64,000 nucleotides of DNA from Brachybacterium sp. FME24. Its GTDB lineage: Bacteria; Actinomycetota; Actinomycetes; Actinomycetales; Dermabacteraceae. Shown here piece by piece: positions 18,234 through 26,962 of the stretch (its first letter is position 1; each line of letters begins with the position of its first letter). The notes beneath the pieces are model-generated. The model ran no database searches and was not told the DNA's origin. It saw nothing but the letters and a program-made list of their open reading frames with translations. The position numbers were made by a program, and so were the translations under genes. Location of the stretch: the NCBI RefSeq assembly GCF_014897705.1, contig NZ_JABUXV010000007.1, positions 62,001 through 126,000 of the forward strand, written 5' to 3'.

Positions 18234-19142
18234 CTAGAAGCGCCCCGGAACGGTCCTGAACAGCGGCTCTTCAAGCTGAGCGAGCGTCGCGTCCTGACCG
18301 CAGCGGTACATGACCACGTCATCGTCAATCGGAGAACTCGCGGGCGACCGAATCTGCCACAGCAGCTTCTGACTCGCCTCATCGCGTCCGGCAGTCTCAA
18401 GCGGTGATTGACCCAGCTGGACACTCCAGACCGTGGAGACCCGCTCAACAGTCCTGCTGTCTACTACGATGCGGAATCCAGACCGTTCATGGATCTCCCG
18501 TTTCCACTCCAAATATGGGCGGTACCGGCGGCTACACATCATCCGGAAACTCTCGAAAAAGGTCGGCCGCGGCGGTTCGAGCTCCTCGTCATCCCACATG
18601 TTTCGTTCTTCGTGGGCAACGTGATGCTCGCGCCATGCCTCGAAAGATCGCCGGTCCACCCAAGTGAACCGGAGCGACTCGGAGGGATCGATCGTCGCTT
18701 GATCCCGATCCTCACCGTCAATGAGGACCACGCGCTGATTCTGCAAAGGAAATCGCCAGTTTCGGGGATCGGTATCCCGGAAGGTCAGCAGCATGGGCCG
18801 GGCGCCATGATTGACGAGAATTCCGTTCAAGATGACCTCGGCGAACAGCCCCTGTTCCATCGCCGCGTCCCGTGTAACCCTGCCTTCAGGTTCGATCCCT
18901 GGATCGGTACGGCCACCACTCGACCAGACCAGTCCATCGGTCGACCACCGGTAATCGACGTTTCGGATCTCCAAAGATACGGGAGGGTCCCAACGGCCCA
19001 CGGAGGTCTGGTAGGCGAGCTGCGCTTGCATCTCGGCCATTCGCGCGGATCGCCGGGAAGCCCTGCTCGACCGAGCAGCGAAAAGTACTGACGCTAGGGC
19101 AGCGAGCACGCTCACCGAGGTGATTACCGTCGACAGCTCCAT
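18234..19142 (-). CDS. Membrane-anchored hypothetical protein of low GC
   Basis: A 302-residue protein with one N-terminal transmembrane helix (VITSVSVLAALASVLFAARSS) and a large soluble part facing the cytoplasm, judged by the positive charges after the helix. No known family is recognised. The body alternates beta segments (VSLEIRNVDYRWSTDGLVWSS, RVVLIDGED) with charged helices, and contains a Trp/His-rich patch (SFEAWREHHVAHEERNMWDDEE). Codon use is clearly poorer in G and C at third positions than its neighbours, and AT-rich codons are frequent, which suggests recent acquisition. It lies between a DUF222-HNH gene and dnaB and is transcribed with dnaB direction, 29 bases downstream of it. 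Confidence 0.75.
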   Translation of the reverse strand: MELSTVITSVSVLAALASVLFAARSSRASRRSARMAEMQAQLAYQTSVGRWDPPVSLEIRNVDYRWSTDGLVWSSGGRTDPGIEPEGRVTRDAAMEQGLFAEVILNGILVNHGARPMLLTFRDTDPRNWRFPLQNQRVVLIDGEDRDQATIDPSESLRFTWVDRRSFEAWREHHVAHEERNMWDDEELEPPRPTFFESFRMMCSRRYRPYLEWKREIHERSGFRIVVDSRTVERVSTVWSVQLGQSPLETAGRDEASQKLLWQIRSPASSPIDDDVVMYRCGQDATLAQLEEPLFRTVPGRF

Positions 19143-19171
19143 CAGCGCATCCCCTGTCTACATGCTGCCGT

Positions 19172-20548
19172 TCAGCCGCTGAATCCGCCGGTGCCCGCCA
19201 TGTCCTTGAAGCGCGAATAGTGCCCCTCGAAGGCGACCGGGATCGTCTTGGTGGCGCCGTTACGGTGCTTGGCGATGATCAGGTCCGCCTCGCCCGCACG
19301 AGCGGACTCCTTCTCGTAGTAGTCCTCGCGGTGGATCAGCAGGATGAGGTCGGCGTCCTGCTCGATCGAGCCGGATTCGCGCAGGTCACTCATCATCGGG
19401 GTCTTGTCCTGGCGCTGCTCGCTGCCACGGTTCAGCTGCGAGATCGCGATCACCGGCACCTCGATCTCCTTGGCCAGCAGCTTCAGGGCACGGGAGAACT
19501 CCGAGACCTCCTGCTGGCGGGATTCGACCTTCTTGCCCGAGCTCATCAGCTGCAGGTAGTCGATGACCACGAGCTTGAGGTCGTGCTTCTGCTTCAGGCG
19601 TCGGCACTTCGCGCGGATCTCCATGAGCGACATGTTCGCCGAGTCGTCCATGAAGAACGGGGCGTCGGCGATGCGGCTCATCGCTCGCGCCATGGCCTGC
19701 CAGTCACGGTCGTCCATCGACCCGTCGCGCATCCGGTTCATCGGCACCTGCGACTCGGCCGAGAGCAGGCGCATCGTGATCTCGGTCTTGTCCATCTCGA
19801 GCGAGAAGATGACGCTGGCCATGCCGTTGTGGATCGCGGCAGAGCGCAGCACGTCCATGCCGAGCGTGGTCTTTCCCATGGCGGGTCGGCCGGCGAAGAT
19901 GATCATCTGGCCGCCGTGCAGGCCCTGGGTGAGCTCGTCGAACTCGGCGAAGCCGGTGGGGATGCCGGTGACCTGGCCGCCGCGGTTCTGGGTGGCCTCG
20001 ATCGTGTTGAGGGTGTCGTCGATGACCTCGCCGAGCGCCACGAAGTCCTCCGAGGCGCCGCGCTCGGTGACCGCGTAGACCTGGGCCTGGGCCTCGTTGA
20101 TGACCTCGTCGACCTCGCCGCCGTCGGCCGCGTACCCGAGCTGGACGATGCGGGTGCCGGCCTCCACGAGGCGACGCAGGGTGCCGCGCTCGACGACGAT
20201 CTCGGCGTAGTAGCCCGCGTTCGCGGCGGTGGGGACCATGTCGATGAGGTCCGCGAGGTAGGAGCCGCCGCCCACTCGCGCGAGTTCGCCGCGCTTGGTG
20301 AGCTCGTCGGAGACGGTCACCAGGTCAGCGGGCTCACCACGGCCGTACAGGTCGATGATCGACTCGAAGATCATCTCGTGCGCAGGGCGGTAGAAGTCGT
20401 CACCGCGCACGGTCTCCACGACGTCGGCGATGGCGTCCTTGGACAGCATCATGCCGCCCAGCACACCGCGCTCGGCGCCGAGGTCCTGGGGAGGGGTGCG
20501 TTCAAGCCCGCGGTCGGGTCCGGCTTCGAAGGCCTCAGAAGATGTCAC
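19172..20548 (-). CDS. dnaB: Replicative DNA helicase DnaB
   Basis: A 458-residue hexameric 5'-3' helicase of the replication fork. The N-terminal DnaB domain begins with PPQDLGAERGVLGGMMLSKDAIADV. The RecA-like C-terminal domain has Walker A GRPAMGKTT, Walker B VVIDYLQLM, and the DNA-binding/hexamer motifs SRALKLLAKEIEVPVIAISQLNRGSEQR and SGSIEQDADLILLIHRE. No intein interrupts the P-loop or H4 regions. The GTG at 20548 (VTSSEAFEAG) is taken as start because the longer frame adds unrelated residues. Here the gene is separate from the rpsF-ssb-rplI genes that often sit beside it; a low-GC hypothetical follows 29 bases downstream. Confidence 0.96.
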   Translation of the reverse strand: MTSSEAFEAGPDRGLERTPPQDLGAERGVLGGMMLSKDAIADVVETVRGDDFYRPAHEMIFESIIDLYGRGEPADLVTVSDELTKRGELARVGGGSYLADLIDMVPTAANAGYYAEIVVERGTLRRLVEAGTRIVQLGYAADGGEVDEVINEAQAQVYAVTERGASEDFVALGEVIDDTLNTIEATQNRGGQVTGIPTGFAEFDELTQGLHGGQMIIFAGRPAMGKTTLGMDVLRSAAIHNGMASVIFSLEMDKTEITMRLLSAESQVPMNRMRDGSMDDRDWQAMARAMSRIADAPFFMDDSANMSLMEIRAKCRRLKQKHDLKLVVIDYLQLMSSGKKVESRQQEVSEFSRALKLLAKEIEVPVIAISQLNRGSEQRQDKTPMMSDLRESGSIEQDADLILLIHREDYYEKESARAGEADLIIAKHRNGATKTIPVAFEGHYSRFKDMAGTGGFSG

Positions 20549-20711
20549 CGAGCCAGTGTAGGAACACCGGCTGACCGCGGGGGCTCGAGCTCGGCCAGAA
20601 TGGGGAGAAGTGGCCATGAGCATCCTCTGGGGAGGAAGCGCGCACGGGATGTCGCCGCAGCTCCGGTGGCCGGAAGTTCCGACTTTCCGGCCCGGCCCCT
20701 ACGGTGGCCCG

Positions 20712-21092
20712 ATGCCCCACGCCCTCGCCCCTCTCGCGTCCATCTCCATCGACTGCCCCCGGCCGGACGATCTGGTCCCCTTCTACTGCGCCCTGCTCGG
20801 TCTCGAGGAGTACTTCGCGACTCCGGATCGCGGCGTCATCTGCCTCGCCGGCGCGGGCCCCATGCTCACCCTGATGCGGGCTGAGGAGTACACGCCCCCA
20901 CAGTGGCCGCACGGCCCGCAGCACGCGCAGATGCACCTGGACCTGGCCGCGGAGGACCTGGAGGCGACGGTCACCGCCGCGATCGGGATCGGTGCCCGCG
21001 AAGCGGACGTACAGCCGGACCCGTCGGCATGGCGCGTGATGCTCGACCCCGTCGGGCACCCGTTCTGCCTGACCGCCGTGCGTCCCGACTGA
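20712..21092 (+). CDS. VOC/glyoxalase superfamily protein
   Basis: A 126-residue single vicinal-oxygen-chelate domain. It shows the paired beta-alpha-beta modules: LASISIDCPRPDDLVPFYCALLGLEE at the start and the closing MLDPVGHPFCLTAV, typical of the actinobacterial glyoxalase_6 type. These proteins act in the cytoplasm as metal-dependent lyases, isomerases or drug-binding resistance proteins; substrate unknown. An in-frame ATG at 20649 exists, but the domain begins right after 20712. Confidence 0.85.
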   Translation: MPHALAPLASISIDCPRPDDLVPFYCALLGLEEYFATPDRGVICLAGAGPMLTLMRAEEYTPPQWPHGPQHAQMHLDLAAEDLEATVTAAIGIGAREADVQPDPSAWRVMLDPVGHPFCLTAVRPD

Positions 21093-21207
21093 GCACGGGT
21101 CACCGGGTGACAACGGGCCTGAGCTCTGACCCCGGGCGTCTGCATCGTCGAGCCCGTGGGCCTCGAGGCCCGCACCCCACGCCCGCCCGTCGCCCTCACC
21201 TTCGCCC

Positions 21208-21266
21208 TTGACGTCGAGGGGTGTACCAGAGGTACAGTGCAGCTAGGCACTGCACCACTGGTACAC
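21208..21266 (+). promoter_or_regulatory. Promoter overlapped by a 46-bp palindromic operator
   Basis: A TTGACG -35-like box at 21208-21213 is followed by TACAGT at 21233-21238. Superimposed is a long palindrome centred at 21243.5: GTGTACCAG (21221-21229) pairs with CTGGTACAC (21258-21266), GGT with ACC and CAGTGC with GCACTG, with two mismatches and a six-base centre. It is very probably the operator of the PadR-type regulator encoded by the second gene of the operon, giving autorepression. Confidence 0.8.
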
Positions 21267-21294
21267 AACCAGTGGGGACCCGAGGAGGGATCCC

Positions 21295-21774
21295 ATGACC
21301 ACTCCGGCCACCACCCCATCCACGCCGCCGCCTCGCGCCCGCTCTCGCGCCGTTCGCGCCCACACCAGCCTGCTGCCCTACGTGCTCGCGCTGATCGGCG
21401 CCACCGCGGTCCTGCACCTGCTCATCATGCTCTCGGACAACCGCATCACGGTGCTGACCACGCTGCCGCTGGTGGTGATCGCCCTCGGGTACGCGATCTA
21501 CCTCGTCGCCCTCGGGCGCCCCCTGGGCCAGGTCCGCTATGGACAACTGGTCGCCCACGCCCTCACCTACGCGGTGATCAACGTCGGTTACCTGCTCCAC
21601 GCCTTCGTGCTGATCGCCTCCGGTTCCCCGGCGGTTCGCGGGGATAGCCACCTCGCTCTCGATGCGGGCTGGTTCGGCGCCACCTTCGGCATGGCGACCT
21701 TCTGGGGCATCGGGCTGATCCTGCACGGCCTGGGCGCCCTCCTGGGCCGCGGCTTCGAAACACCGCGGGCATGA
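21295..21774 (+). CDS. Four-helix membrane protein of unknown function
   Basis: A 159-residue integral membrane protein with about four hydrophobic helices (YVLALIGATAVLHLLIML, VLTTLPLVVIALGYAIYLVAL, LTYAVINVGYLLHAFVLIA, GMATFWGIGLILHGLGALL). No family is recognised, though the pattern resembles 2TM-domain/DUF1648-like small proteins encoded beside PadR regulators. The GAGGAGG ribosome site before ATG 21295 is strong. Its stop overlaps the start of the PadR gene (ATGA), and a large operator palindrome lies in its promoter, so it is the likely target of that regulator. Confidence 0.85.
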   Translation: MTTPATTPSTPPPRARSRAVRAHTSLLPYVLALIGATAVLHLLIMLSDNRITVLTTLPLVVIALGYAIYLVALGRPLGQVRYGQLVAHALTYAVINVGYLLHAFVLIASGSPAVRGDSHLALDAGWFGATFGMATFWGIGLILHGLGALLGRGFETPRA

Positions 21775-22163
21775 CCACGCCGGACAGGACGACTCCGGAC
21801 AGTCTCGCGCCCGACGCGTCACCTCAGGGCGACCCCTCCCCGGAGGACGCCGAATGGGCCGAGGAGCTGGCTCGCTCCTGGGTCGAGGTCTACAAGAAGT
21901 CCGCCACCACTCTCGCGCTGCTGCGGATCATCCGGACTCACGGCCCGGCCTCGGCCGCCGAGATCGCGCCGCTCTTCGCCGACGCCACCGGGTGGACGCT
22001 CACCGAGCGTGGGCTCTATCGCACCCTGCGGCGCCTGACCGACTCGAACGTCCTGGAGGTGGAGAAGGTCGACGTGGCCCGCACCGGGGCCAAGCGGCAG
22101 GACTTCGCACTGACCTCCGTCGGCATCGCCTACCTCGCCCGTATCGAGCGCGAGCTGGTCTGA
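21771..22163 (+). CDS. PadR-family winged-helix transcriptional regulator
   Basis: A 130-residue DNA-binding protein. After a Pro/Asp-rich N-terminal tail of about 35 residues comes a winged helix: TLALLRIIRTHGPASAAEIAPLFADATGWTLTERGLYRTLRRLTDSNVLEVEKV, then the wing KRQDFALTSVGIAYLARIEREL. PadR proteins are usually dimeric repressors that respond to small ligands or stress. It overlaps the membrane protein gene by four bases, and the palindrome at 21221-21266 upstream of the operon is the obvious site for autoregulation. The C-terminal dimerisation helix is short, as in the PadR-s1 group. Confidence 0.88.
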   Translation: MTTPDRTTPDSLAPDASPQGDPSPEDAEWAEELARSWVEVYKKSATTLALLRIIRTHGPASAAEIAPLFADATGWTLTERGLYRTLRRLTDSNVLEVEKVDVARTGAKRQDFALTSVGIAYLARIERELV

Positions 22164-22194
22164 CCTGGCACGCCACCACCATCCCGCGTCGACC

Positions 22195-22246
22195 TCTGCC
22201 AGGATTCCTGCCCGATATCGCTTCAGATGGCGCAGAACCTGGCAGA
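22195..22246. terminator. Imperfect hairpin between convergent genes
   Basis: TCTGCCAGG (22195-22203) pairs with CCTGGCAGA (22238-22246), with a further TTC/TGC to GCA/GAA pairing inside and two bulges. It lies between the PadR and DinB gene ends. No T-run follows, so terminator function is a positional inference. Confidence 0.5.
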
Positions 22247-22294
22247 ACTCGTCGGGGCGGTCCGTCCGGGAGGGCTGGGGGCGGCGCCGGGCGG

Positions 22295-22804
22295 TCAGTC
22301 GCGCTCGGGCATGCCGAGCGAGAAGGCGGCCTGGGCGACGTGCTGGACGGCATCGTCGACGAGGCTCACCAGGCGCGCGCCGCGGGTGACGGGCGGATCC
22401 CACTGCTCATCGACCACGTCGTCGAGCTCGTCGGCGGTGAGACGGCTGAGATAGTCGTCCACCGCCCCGAATGCGGCATCGAGATAGCCCAGCAGCAGGT
22501 CGGCATCCTCGACGAGAATCCGGCGGGCCTGCTCAGGCGTGTGGCCGTACCCGACGCTGTCCCCCTCCGGTCCGAGATCGAAGCGGGCGGCGTAACCCTG
22601 CGCCGTCCACAGCTGCTCCTGGCCGGTCAGCGCGGCGAGCTGCACATCGATCTCCCGCCCCGAGTGCCACAGCAGCCAGGCCACGGAGTTGTCGTGGCCA
22701 CCGGGCCTAGCGTTCAAGGAGACGGGGTTGAGGCGTCGGCGCAACCGCTCCGCGGCATCGCGCGGGCGGGAGACGAGGTCACGGAGGATATCGAGAGCGT
22801 CCAT
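22295..22804 (-). CDS. DinB-family (mycothiol-dependent type) protein
   Basis: A 169-residue four-helix DinB/DUF664-type protein. Relatives use mycothiol or bacillithiol as thiol cofactor, often as S-transferases or maleylpyruvate isomerase-like enzymes. The metal His positions are visible: HDNSVAWLLWHSGREIDVQL in helix 2 and DDAVQHVAQAAFSLG in the C-terminal helix. The ATG at 22804 gives MDALDILRDLVSRPRDAAERL, the normal N-terminus. It converges with the PadR operon across a hairpin. Confidence 0.88.
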   Translation of the reverse strand: MDALDILRDLVSRPRDAAERLRRRLNPVSLNARPGGHDNSVAWLLWHSGREIDVQLAALTGQEQLWTAQGYAARFDLGPEGDSVGYGHTPEQARRILVEDADLLLGYLDAAFGAVDDYLSRLTADELDDVVDEQWDPPVTRGARLVSLVDDAVQHVAQAAFSLGMPERD

Positions 22805-22897
22805 ACCCCCGACGCTACGCCGTGGCGACCTGACCCGCGCAATATCGCCATGAACACCCGGCTCGCGCACCTCTGTCCGCTCCCCCGCGACGGTCCG

Positions 22898-23224
22898 TCA
22901 ATCCTCGCGGATGACGCCCTCGGCCTGCTCAGGATGGCGCTGAAGCCAGCTCTCGATGAACGGGCAGATCACGAGCACCTGCAGGCCCTCCGCCCGCGCC
23001 TCGGCCAGCGTGGTGCGCACCAGTACCGAGGCCACGCCCTCCCCGCGATGCGCGGGATCGGTGACCGTATGGACGAGCTCGATGACCTTGCGGGTGCGTT
23101 CGTAGATCATGATGCCGACGACATCGCCGCTGCGCACGGCTTCGTAGCGGCCGGCGACCTTGTTGTCGCGCACGGCGATGCGCTCGTCGGGACCGTGGAT
23201 GTGCTCGTCGATCTCGGTCATCAT
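22898..23224 (-). CDS. GNAT-fold N-acetyltransferase, YidJ/COG2388 type
   Basis: A 108-residue minimal GNAT protein of the group related to human GNAT domain-containing GTLF3B and E. coli YjdJ. Core segments are AGRYEAVRSGDVVGIMIYERTRKVIELVHTVTDPAHRGEGVASVLVR, with the acetyl-CoA loop RGEGVAS, and CPFIESWLQRHPE at the end. The substrate is unknown; relatives are small cytoplasmic acetyltransferases. An AAGGA site lies 11 bases upstream of ATG 23224; ATG 23221 is an alternative. Confidence 0.9.
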   Translation of the reverse strand: MMTEIDEHIHGPDERIAVRDNKVAGRYEAVRSGDVVGIMIYERTRKVIELVHTVTDPAHRGEGVASVLVRTTLAEARAEGLQVLVICPFIESWLQRHPEQAEGVIRED

Positions 23225-23427
23225 GCCGCGGGGTTCCTTCCGGCCGGTACCTCCACCGTACGGGAGTCACCGGGTCGCCGACAGGTCTGCTCGGCAACGG
23301 GATCAGTCAGGCGCAGGATCGGTCCGACGCACGATCGGCAGGACGTCGCCGATCCGCAGCGCGAGTCCACCGCTGGGCCCACGGGGCGACGCCGCTCCGT
23401 CCCGGCAGCCGCCCCGCGCATGCGACC

Positions 23428-24954
23428 ATGCTGGACGTGACTGAGGAAACAACCGACCACCTGCCCGATCAGTCCTCTGCGGCACCCGCGGCTGCCGCTG
23501 CGGCGGCCGGTGGGCCCATGGACCACGCCACCGACCTGGCAGACCGCACCGCTTTCTCCCGCGCCTCCGACGCCCTGCAGCGCCACCGCGAGCCCTCGGA
23601 GATCTGGGGAGATGAGCGCGAGGCGGTGAGCATCGCGCTGCAGTGGGCCGCCGCCCGCACCGCCGTGGCGACCGACCCCAAGACCACCGCCCGCAGCTCC
23701 GCCGCGCTGCACGCGGACGTCGGGGAGACCATCACCGCGGACGGCATCGGCGCCCGCCGCGCGATGCACCTGTTCGATCAGGTGCTGCTGCCGGCCACGC
23801 GCGCCTCCGAGGACCCGATGAACCTCGCCTACATCCCTGCCGCGCCCACCCGCGCGGCCGTCGCCTTCGACACCGTCGTCTCCGCGGCGAATGTGTTCGG
23901 CGGCATCTGGGAGAACGGCGCCGGCGCGATCTTCGCCGAGAACCAGGTGCTGCGCTGGATCGCCGACCTGCTGGGATGGCCGGCCGACTCCGCCGGCGTG
24001 TTCGTCTCCGGCGGTACCACCGGCAACCTCTCGGCGCTCGCCACCGCCCGCGACCACGCCCTGCGCACCCGCGGACGCCGACCCGAGGGCGGATGGGCGC
24101 TGGCCTGCGCCTCGACCGCGCACTCCTCGATCTCCTCGGCCGCACGCCTGCTCGACATGGACGTGGTGAGCGTGTCCATCGACGACCGCGGCCACCTGAC
24201 CGGGCCGGTGCTGGAGAAGGCGCTCGCCTCGGATCCGCGGATCTGCGCGGTCGTCGTCTCCGGCGGCACCACCAACGCCGGGATCGTCGACGACATCGCC
24301 TCCGTGGTCGAGGTCGCCCGCCGCTATGGGGTCTGGGTCCACGTCGACGGCGCCTACGGCGGCGCGGCGCTCGCCGCGCCCAGCGTCCGGGAGCGCTTCG
24401 CGGGCATCGAGCAGGCCGACTCCTTCATCGTCGACCCACACAAGTGGCTCTTCGCCCCGTACGACTGCTGCGCCCTGGTGTACCGCGATGCCCGCGCGGC
24501 CGCCGCCGCGCACTCGCAGCACGCCGCCTACCTCGACTCGATCGACCGCGGGGAATCCAACCCGGCGGACCTCGCCGCGCACCTGTCGCGCCGCACCCGC
24601 GGACTGCCGCTGTGGTACTCGCTGGCCACGCACGGCACCGCCGCGTACACCGAAGCCGTGGAACGCTGTCTGACCTCCGCGCGCACCGTCGCGCGCGCCA
24701 TCGAGGAGAGCGACCACCTCGAACTGCTGCTCGAACCCGAGCTGTCGGTCGTGGTGTTCCGCCGCCCCGGCTGGACACCCGATGCGTATCGTCGCTGGTC
24801 ACAGCGCCTGGCGACGGAGGGCACGCTGCTGTGTGTGCCGACGGCGTTCCGCGGCGAGATCGCGCTGCGCCTCGCCTTCGTGAACCCGTCGACGGATCCG
24901 CAGGCCGTGATCGAGGTGCTGCGCACCACGCTGCGCGCGGCCGACGGGAGCTGA
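23428..24954 (+). CDS. Pyridoxal-dependent amino acid decarboxylase (group II)
   Basis: A 508-residue PLP enzyme of the aromatic-L-amino-acid/2,4-diaminobutyrate/glutamate decarboxylase family. It shows the substrate-side motif NPMNL-like DPMNLAYIPAAP, GGTTGNL, HSSISSAARLLDMDVV, the cofactor Asp in HVDGAYGG, and the Schiff-base lysine in VDPHKWLFAPYDC. It probably releases CO2 from an amino acid in the cytoplasm, producing an amine; the exact substrate cannot be told. A poly-Ala stretch near residues 20-30 is unusual and low complexity. The gene's 3' end lies in a 10-bp tandem repeat. Confidence 0.92.
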   Translation: MLDVTEETTDHLPDQSSAAPAAAAAAAGGPMDHATDLADRTAFSRASDALQRHREPSEIWGDEREAVSIALQWAAARTAVATDPKTTARSSAALHADVGETITADGIGARRAMHLFDQVLLPATRASEDPMNLAYIPAAPTRAAVAFDTVVSAANVFGGIWENGAGAIFAENQVLRWIADLLGWPADSAGVFVSGGTTGNLSALATARDHALRTRGRRPEGGWALACASTAHSSISSAARLLDMDVVSVSIDDRGHLTGPVLEKALASDPRICAVVVSGGTTNAGIVDDIASVVEVARRYGVWVHVDGAYGGAALAAPSVRERFAGIEQADSFIVDPHKWLFAPYDCCALVYRDARAAAAAHSQHAAYLDSIDRGESNPADLAAHLSRRTRGLPLWYSLATHGTAAYTEAVERCLTSARTVARAIEESDHLELLLEPELSVVVFRRPGWTPDAYRRWSQRLATEGTLLCVPTAFRGEIALRLAFVNPSTDPQAVIEVLRTTLRAADGS

Positions 24955-24987
24955 CGGGAGCTGACGGGAGCTGACGGGAGCTGACGG
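24941..24987. repeat. 10-bp tandem repeat across a stop codon
   Basis: The unit CTGACGGGAG occurs three times perfectly (24951, 24961, 24971), with partial copies on either side. The first unit contains the stop codon of the decarboxylase gene. Each unit carries a TGA, but only one copy in three is in frame. Confidence 0.85.
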
Positions 24988-24989
24988 CG

Positions 24990-26816
24990 TCAGTCGGCCT
25001 GGAGCTGCGCGATCAGCTCGTCGAGGCGACCGATGTCCTCGGCATTGCCCAGATGCACCCAGCCGTCACGGGCGCGGTGGGCGGCGCGCAGCGCGGGAAC
25101 GTCCTGGCCGCGATCCGCGAGCACCCGCGCGTGATGGTCGTCGACGTAGGCCGCCCAATAGCGGGCCCGGGCGTCGTGCCCTGCGGGGACCTGGTCGATG
25201 ACCTGCAGGACCGCCCGACGTCGGCTCTCGTACTCGGCGAACTCGACACCCTCGTCCTCGCGGCGCAGGGCCTCGCCGATGGCGATGAGCAGTCCCACTC
25301 GCGCGTCCACCCGGTGGTCCCACAGCAGTTCCGGCGGCAGCAGAGGCCGGCCGCCCTCGGGGCGCGTACGACGCTCGATCGCCGCCGCAGCTTCGTGCAC
25401 CAGCGTCGTGCGGCCCAGGTCGAGGGCGCGGCGCAGCACCAGCGCGTGAGCACTGAGCTCCGTGCGCACGAGCTCCGCGCGCTCGTGCCCGGCGGTGGCG
25501 AGATCGTCGGCCAGCCAGCGCGCCTCGGATGCCACCCGGTGCAGCTCCGTGAGGGCCGCGGGGTGATCTGCCGTCCGTTCATGGATGGACGCGGCGAGCC
25601 GGGACGCCTCGAGCGATGAGCGGTGATCCCGCTGCTCACCGGCGATCCGTCGGGCGCGCTCCAGCGGTACCCACGCCGCCTCGTAGCGCTCGGCCTGCAC
25701 CCGCTGAGCCGCGACCGCCAGCAGCGGACCGATGCGCAGGGCGTCACGCTGCACGGTGCGCTGGAGGGAGGCGAGCCGGCCCGCCGTGAACGAGGCCTGG
25801 TCGGTGGCGCCGGCGGCCATGAGCGCCTGCAGCAGCTGCGTGATCAGCCCGACCCGCAGCGGCGGATCATCGACCTCGTGGAGCGCACCGAGGGCGTCCA
25901 GGCTGTGGCGGACCGCCGAAACCGGATGCTCGAGGCCGAGGGTGCGGGACAGCAGCGCGTGGGCGGCGGTGGCCGTGCGCTGCGGGTCCGGCAGCGGACT
26001 CTCCACCACCGCTTCCTCCCGCTCGACCAGCTCGAGGACATCGAGGGCCTGCGTCGTGGCGCCGACCGGATCCCCGACCGCTTCGAGCGCCTGTGCCAGG
26101 CGCAGCCTGAGCTCCAGATCCGGATCACCCAAGAGCACCGGACGCACGGCCGGCAGCGCTGTGAGCGCGGCGCGCAACCAGACCACCGCGCGACGCGGAT
26201 CCACCGCCCCGCCCCGGGGCCCCCCGGCGGCCGGGAGAACGGTCTGCTCGAGCCCCCGGACGACGGACAGCAGTTCCGCGGACACCTCGGCACGCTCCCC
26301 GCGGCGTCGGCCCCGTCGGGACGAAGAAGCCGCGGCTGACGTCGACCCTTCGGATCTCTCGGGCTCAGGGGCCGCTCGCGCCAGCACGGCCTTGGTGGCC
26401 ACGGACGACCGGCCGCGCGTCGGGCCGCGCTCGAGCAGCACGGCAACGGTCGCCGCCGCCTGCTCGGGGTGACCGGAGCGGTGCAGCACCGAGACGATGT
26501 CCGCCGCCTCGAGCTCGACCTGCTCCGCGTCATCCATGAGCACCGCCCCGCGCAGCGCTTCCCGCAGCAGGGCCAGGCGATCCTCCGGAACAGCGGGGCG
26601 CCCGCGGAAGGCGTCGGCGAGCGCACGGGCATCCCGGAAGCGCTCGGCATGGACGAGATCGCGCACCCGGTGCGCGGCCTCCAGGACGTCCCTCGGCGAG
26701 GGCAACGGCAGCTCCGGCGGCCGCAGCGCCACCCTCAGCTCCTCCAGGCCCGGCAGATCGGCCTGATCGCTGCGTCCACCCGGGTCCGGGAGGGAGGACG
26801 CGCCCGAAAAGTTCAC
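24990..26816 (-). CDS. Helical-repeat (TPR-like) hypothetical protein
   Basis: A protein of about 608 residues made almost wholly of amphipathic helices rich in Ala, Arg and Leu. Several helical pairs resemble tetratricopeptide repeats (LAQALEAVGDPVGATTQALDVLELV, YEAAWVPLERARRIAGEQRDHRSSLEASRLAASI, GQDVPALRAAHRARDGWVHLGNAEDIGRLDELI). This fold usually holds protein partners together. A Ser/Arg-rich hinge occurs near residue 165 (SSSRRGRRRGER). There is no signal peptide. GTG 26816 is chosen as start (VNFSGASSLPDPGG); upstream in-frame codons look non-coding. It is divergent from the gene at 26963. Confidence 0.78.
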   Translation of the reverse strand: MNFSGASSLPDPGGRSDQADLPGLEELRVALRPPELPLPSPRDVLEAAHRVRDLVHAERFRDARALADAFRGRPAVPEDRLALLREALRGAVLMDDAEQVELEAADIVSVLHRSGHPEQAAATVAVLLERGPTRGRSSVATKAVLARAAPEPERSEGSTSAAASSSRRGRRRGERAEVSAELLSVVRGLEQTVLPAAGGPRGGAVDPRRAVVWLRAALTALPAVRPVLLGDPDLELRLRLAQALEAVGDPVGATTQALDVLELVEREEAVVESPLPDPQRTATAAHALLSRTLGLEHPVSAVRHSLDALGALHEVDDPPLRVGLITQLLQALMAAGATDQASFTAGRLASLQRTVQRDALRIGPLLAVAAQRVQAERYEAAWVPLERARRIAGEQRDHRSSLEASRLAASIHERTADHPAALTELHRVASEARWLADDLATAGHERAELVRTELSAHALVLRRALDLGRTTLVHEAAAAIERRTRPEGGRPLLPPELLWDHRVDARVGLLIAIGEALRREDEGVEFAEYESRRRAVLQVIDQVPAGHDARARYWAAYVDDHHARVLADRGQDVPALRAAHRARDGWVHLGNAEDIGRLDELIAQLQAD

Positions 26817-26894
26817 AGGGGGAAACCTACCAAGTGCCGGCTGGACGGCCCAGAGACGAAAGCACTGCATGCAGCACTCAGAACCACTCCATAG

Positions 26895-26918
26895 AATGTC
26901 CCCGGCCCCGGGACCGAT
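26895..26918 (+). repeat. Partial copy of the 9075 hairpin arm
   Basis: AATGTCCCCGG (26895-26905) and GGACCGAT (26911-26918) match the left arm of the hairpin at 9075-9097, but with a five-base spacer in place of one base. The segment lies in the divergent promoter region between 26816 and 26963. Confidence 0.5.
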
Positions 26919-26962
26919 ATGCACTGTTCCCACCCAGGCCAAGGCACGAAGAGAGGTGGATC

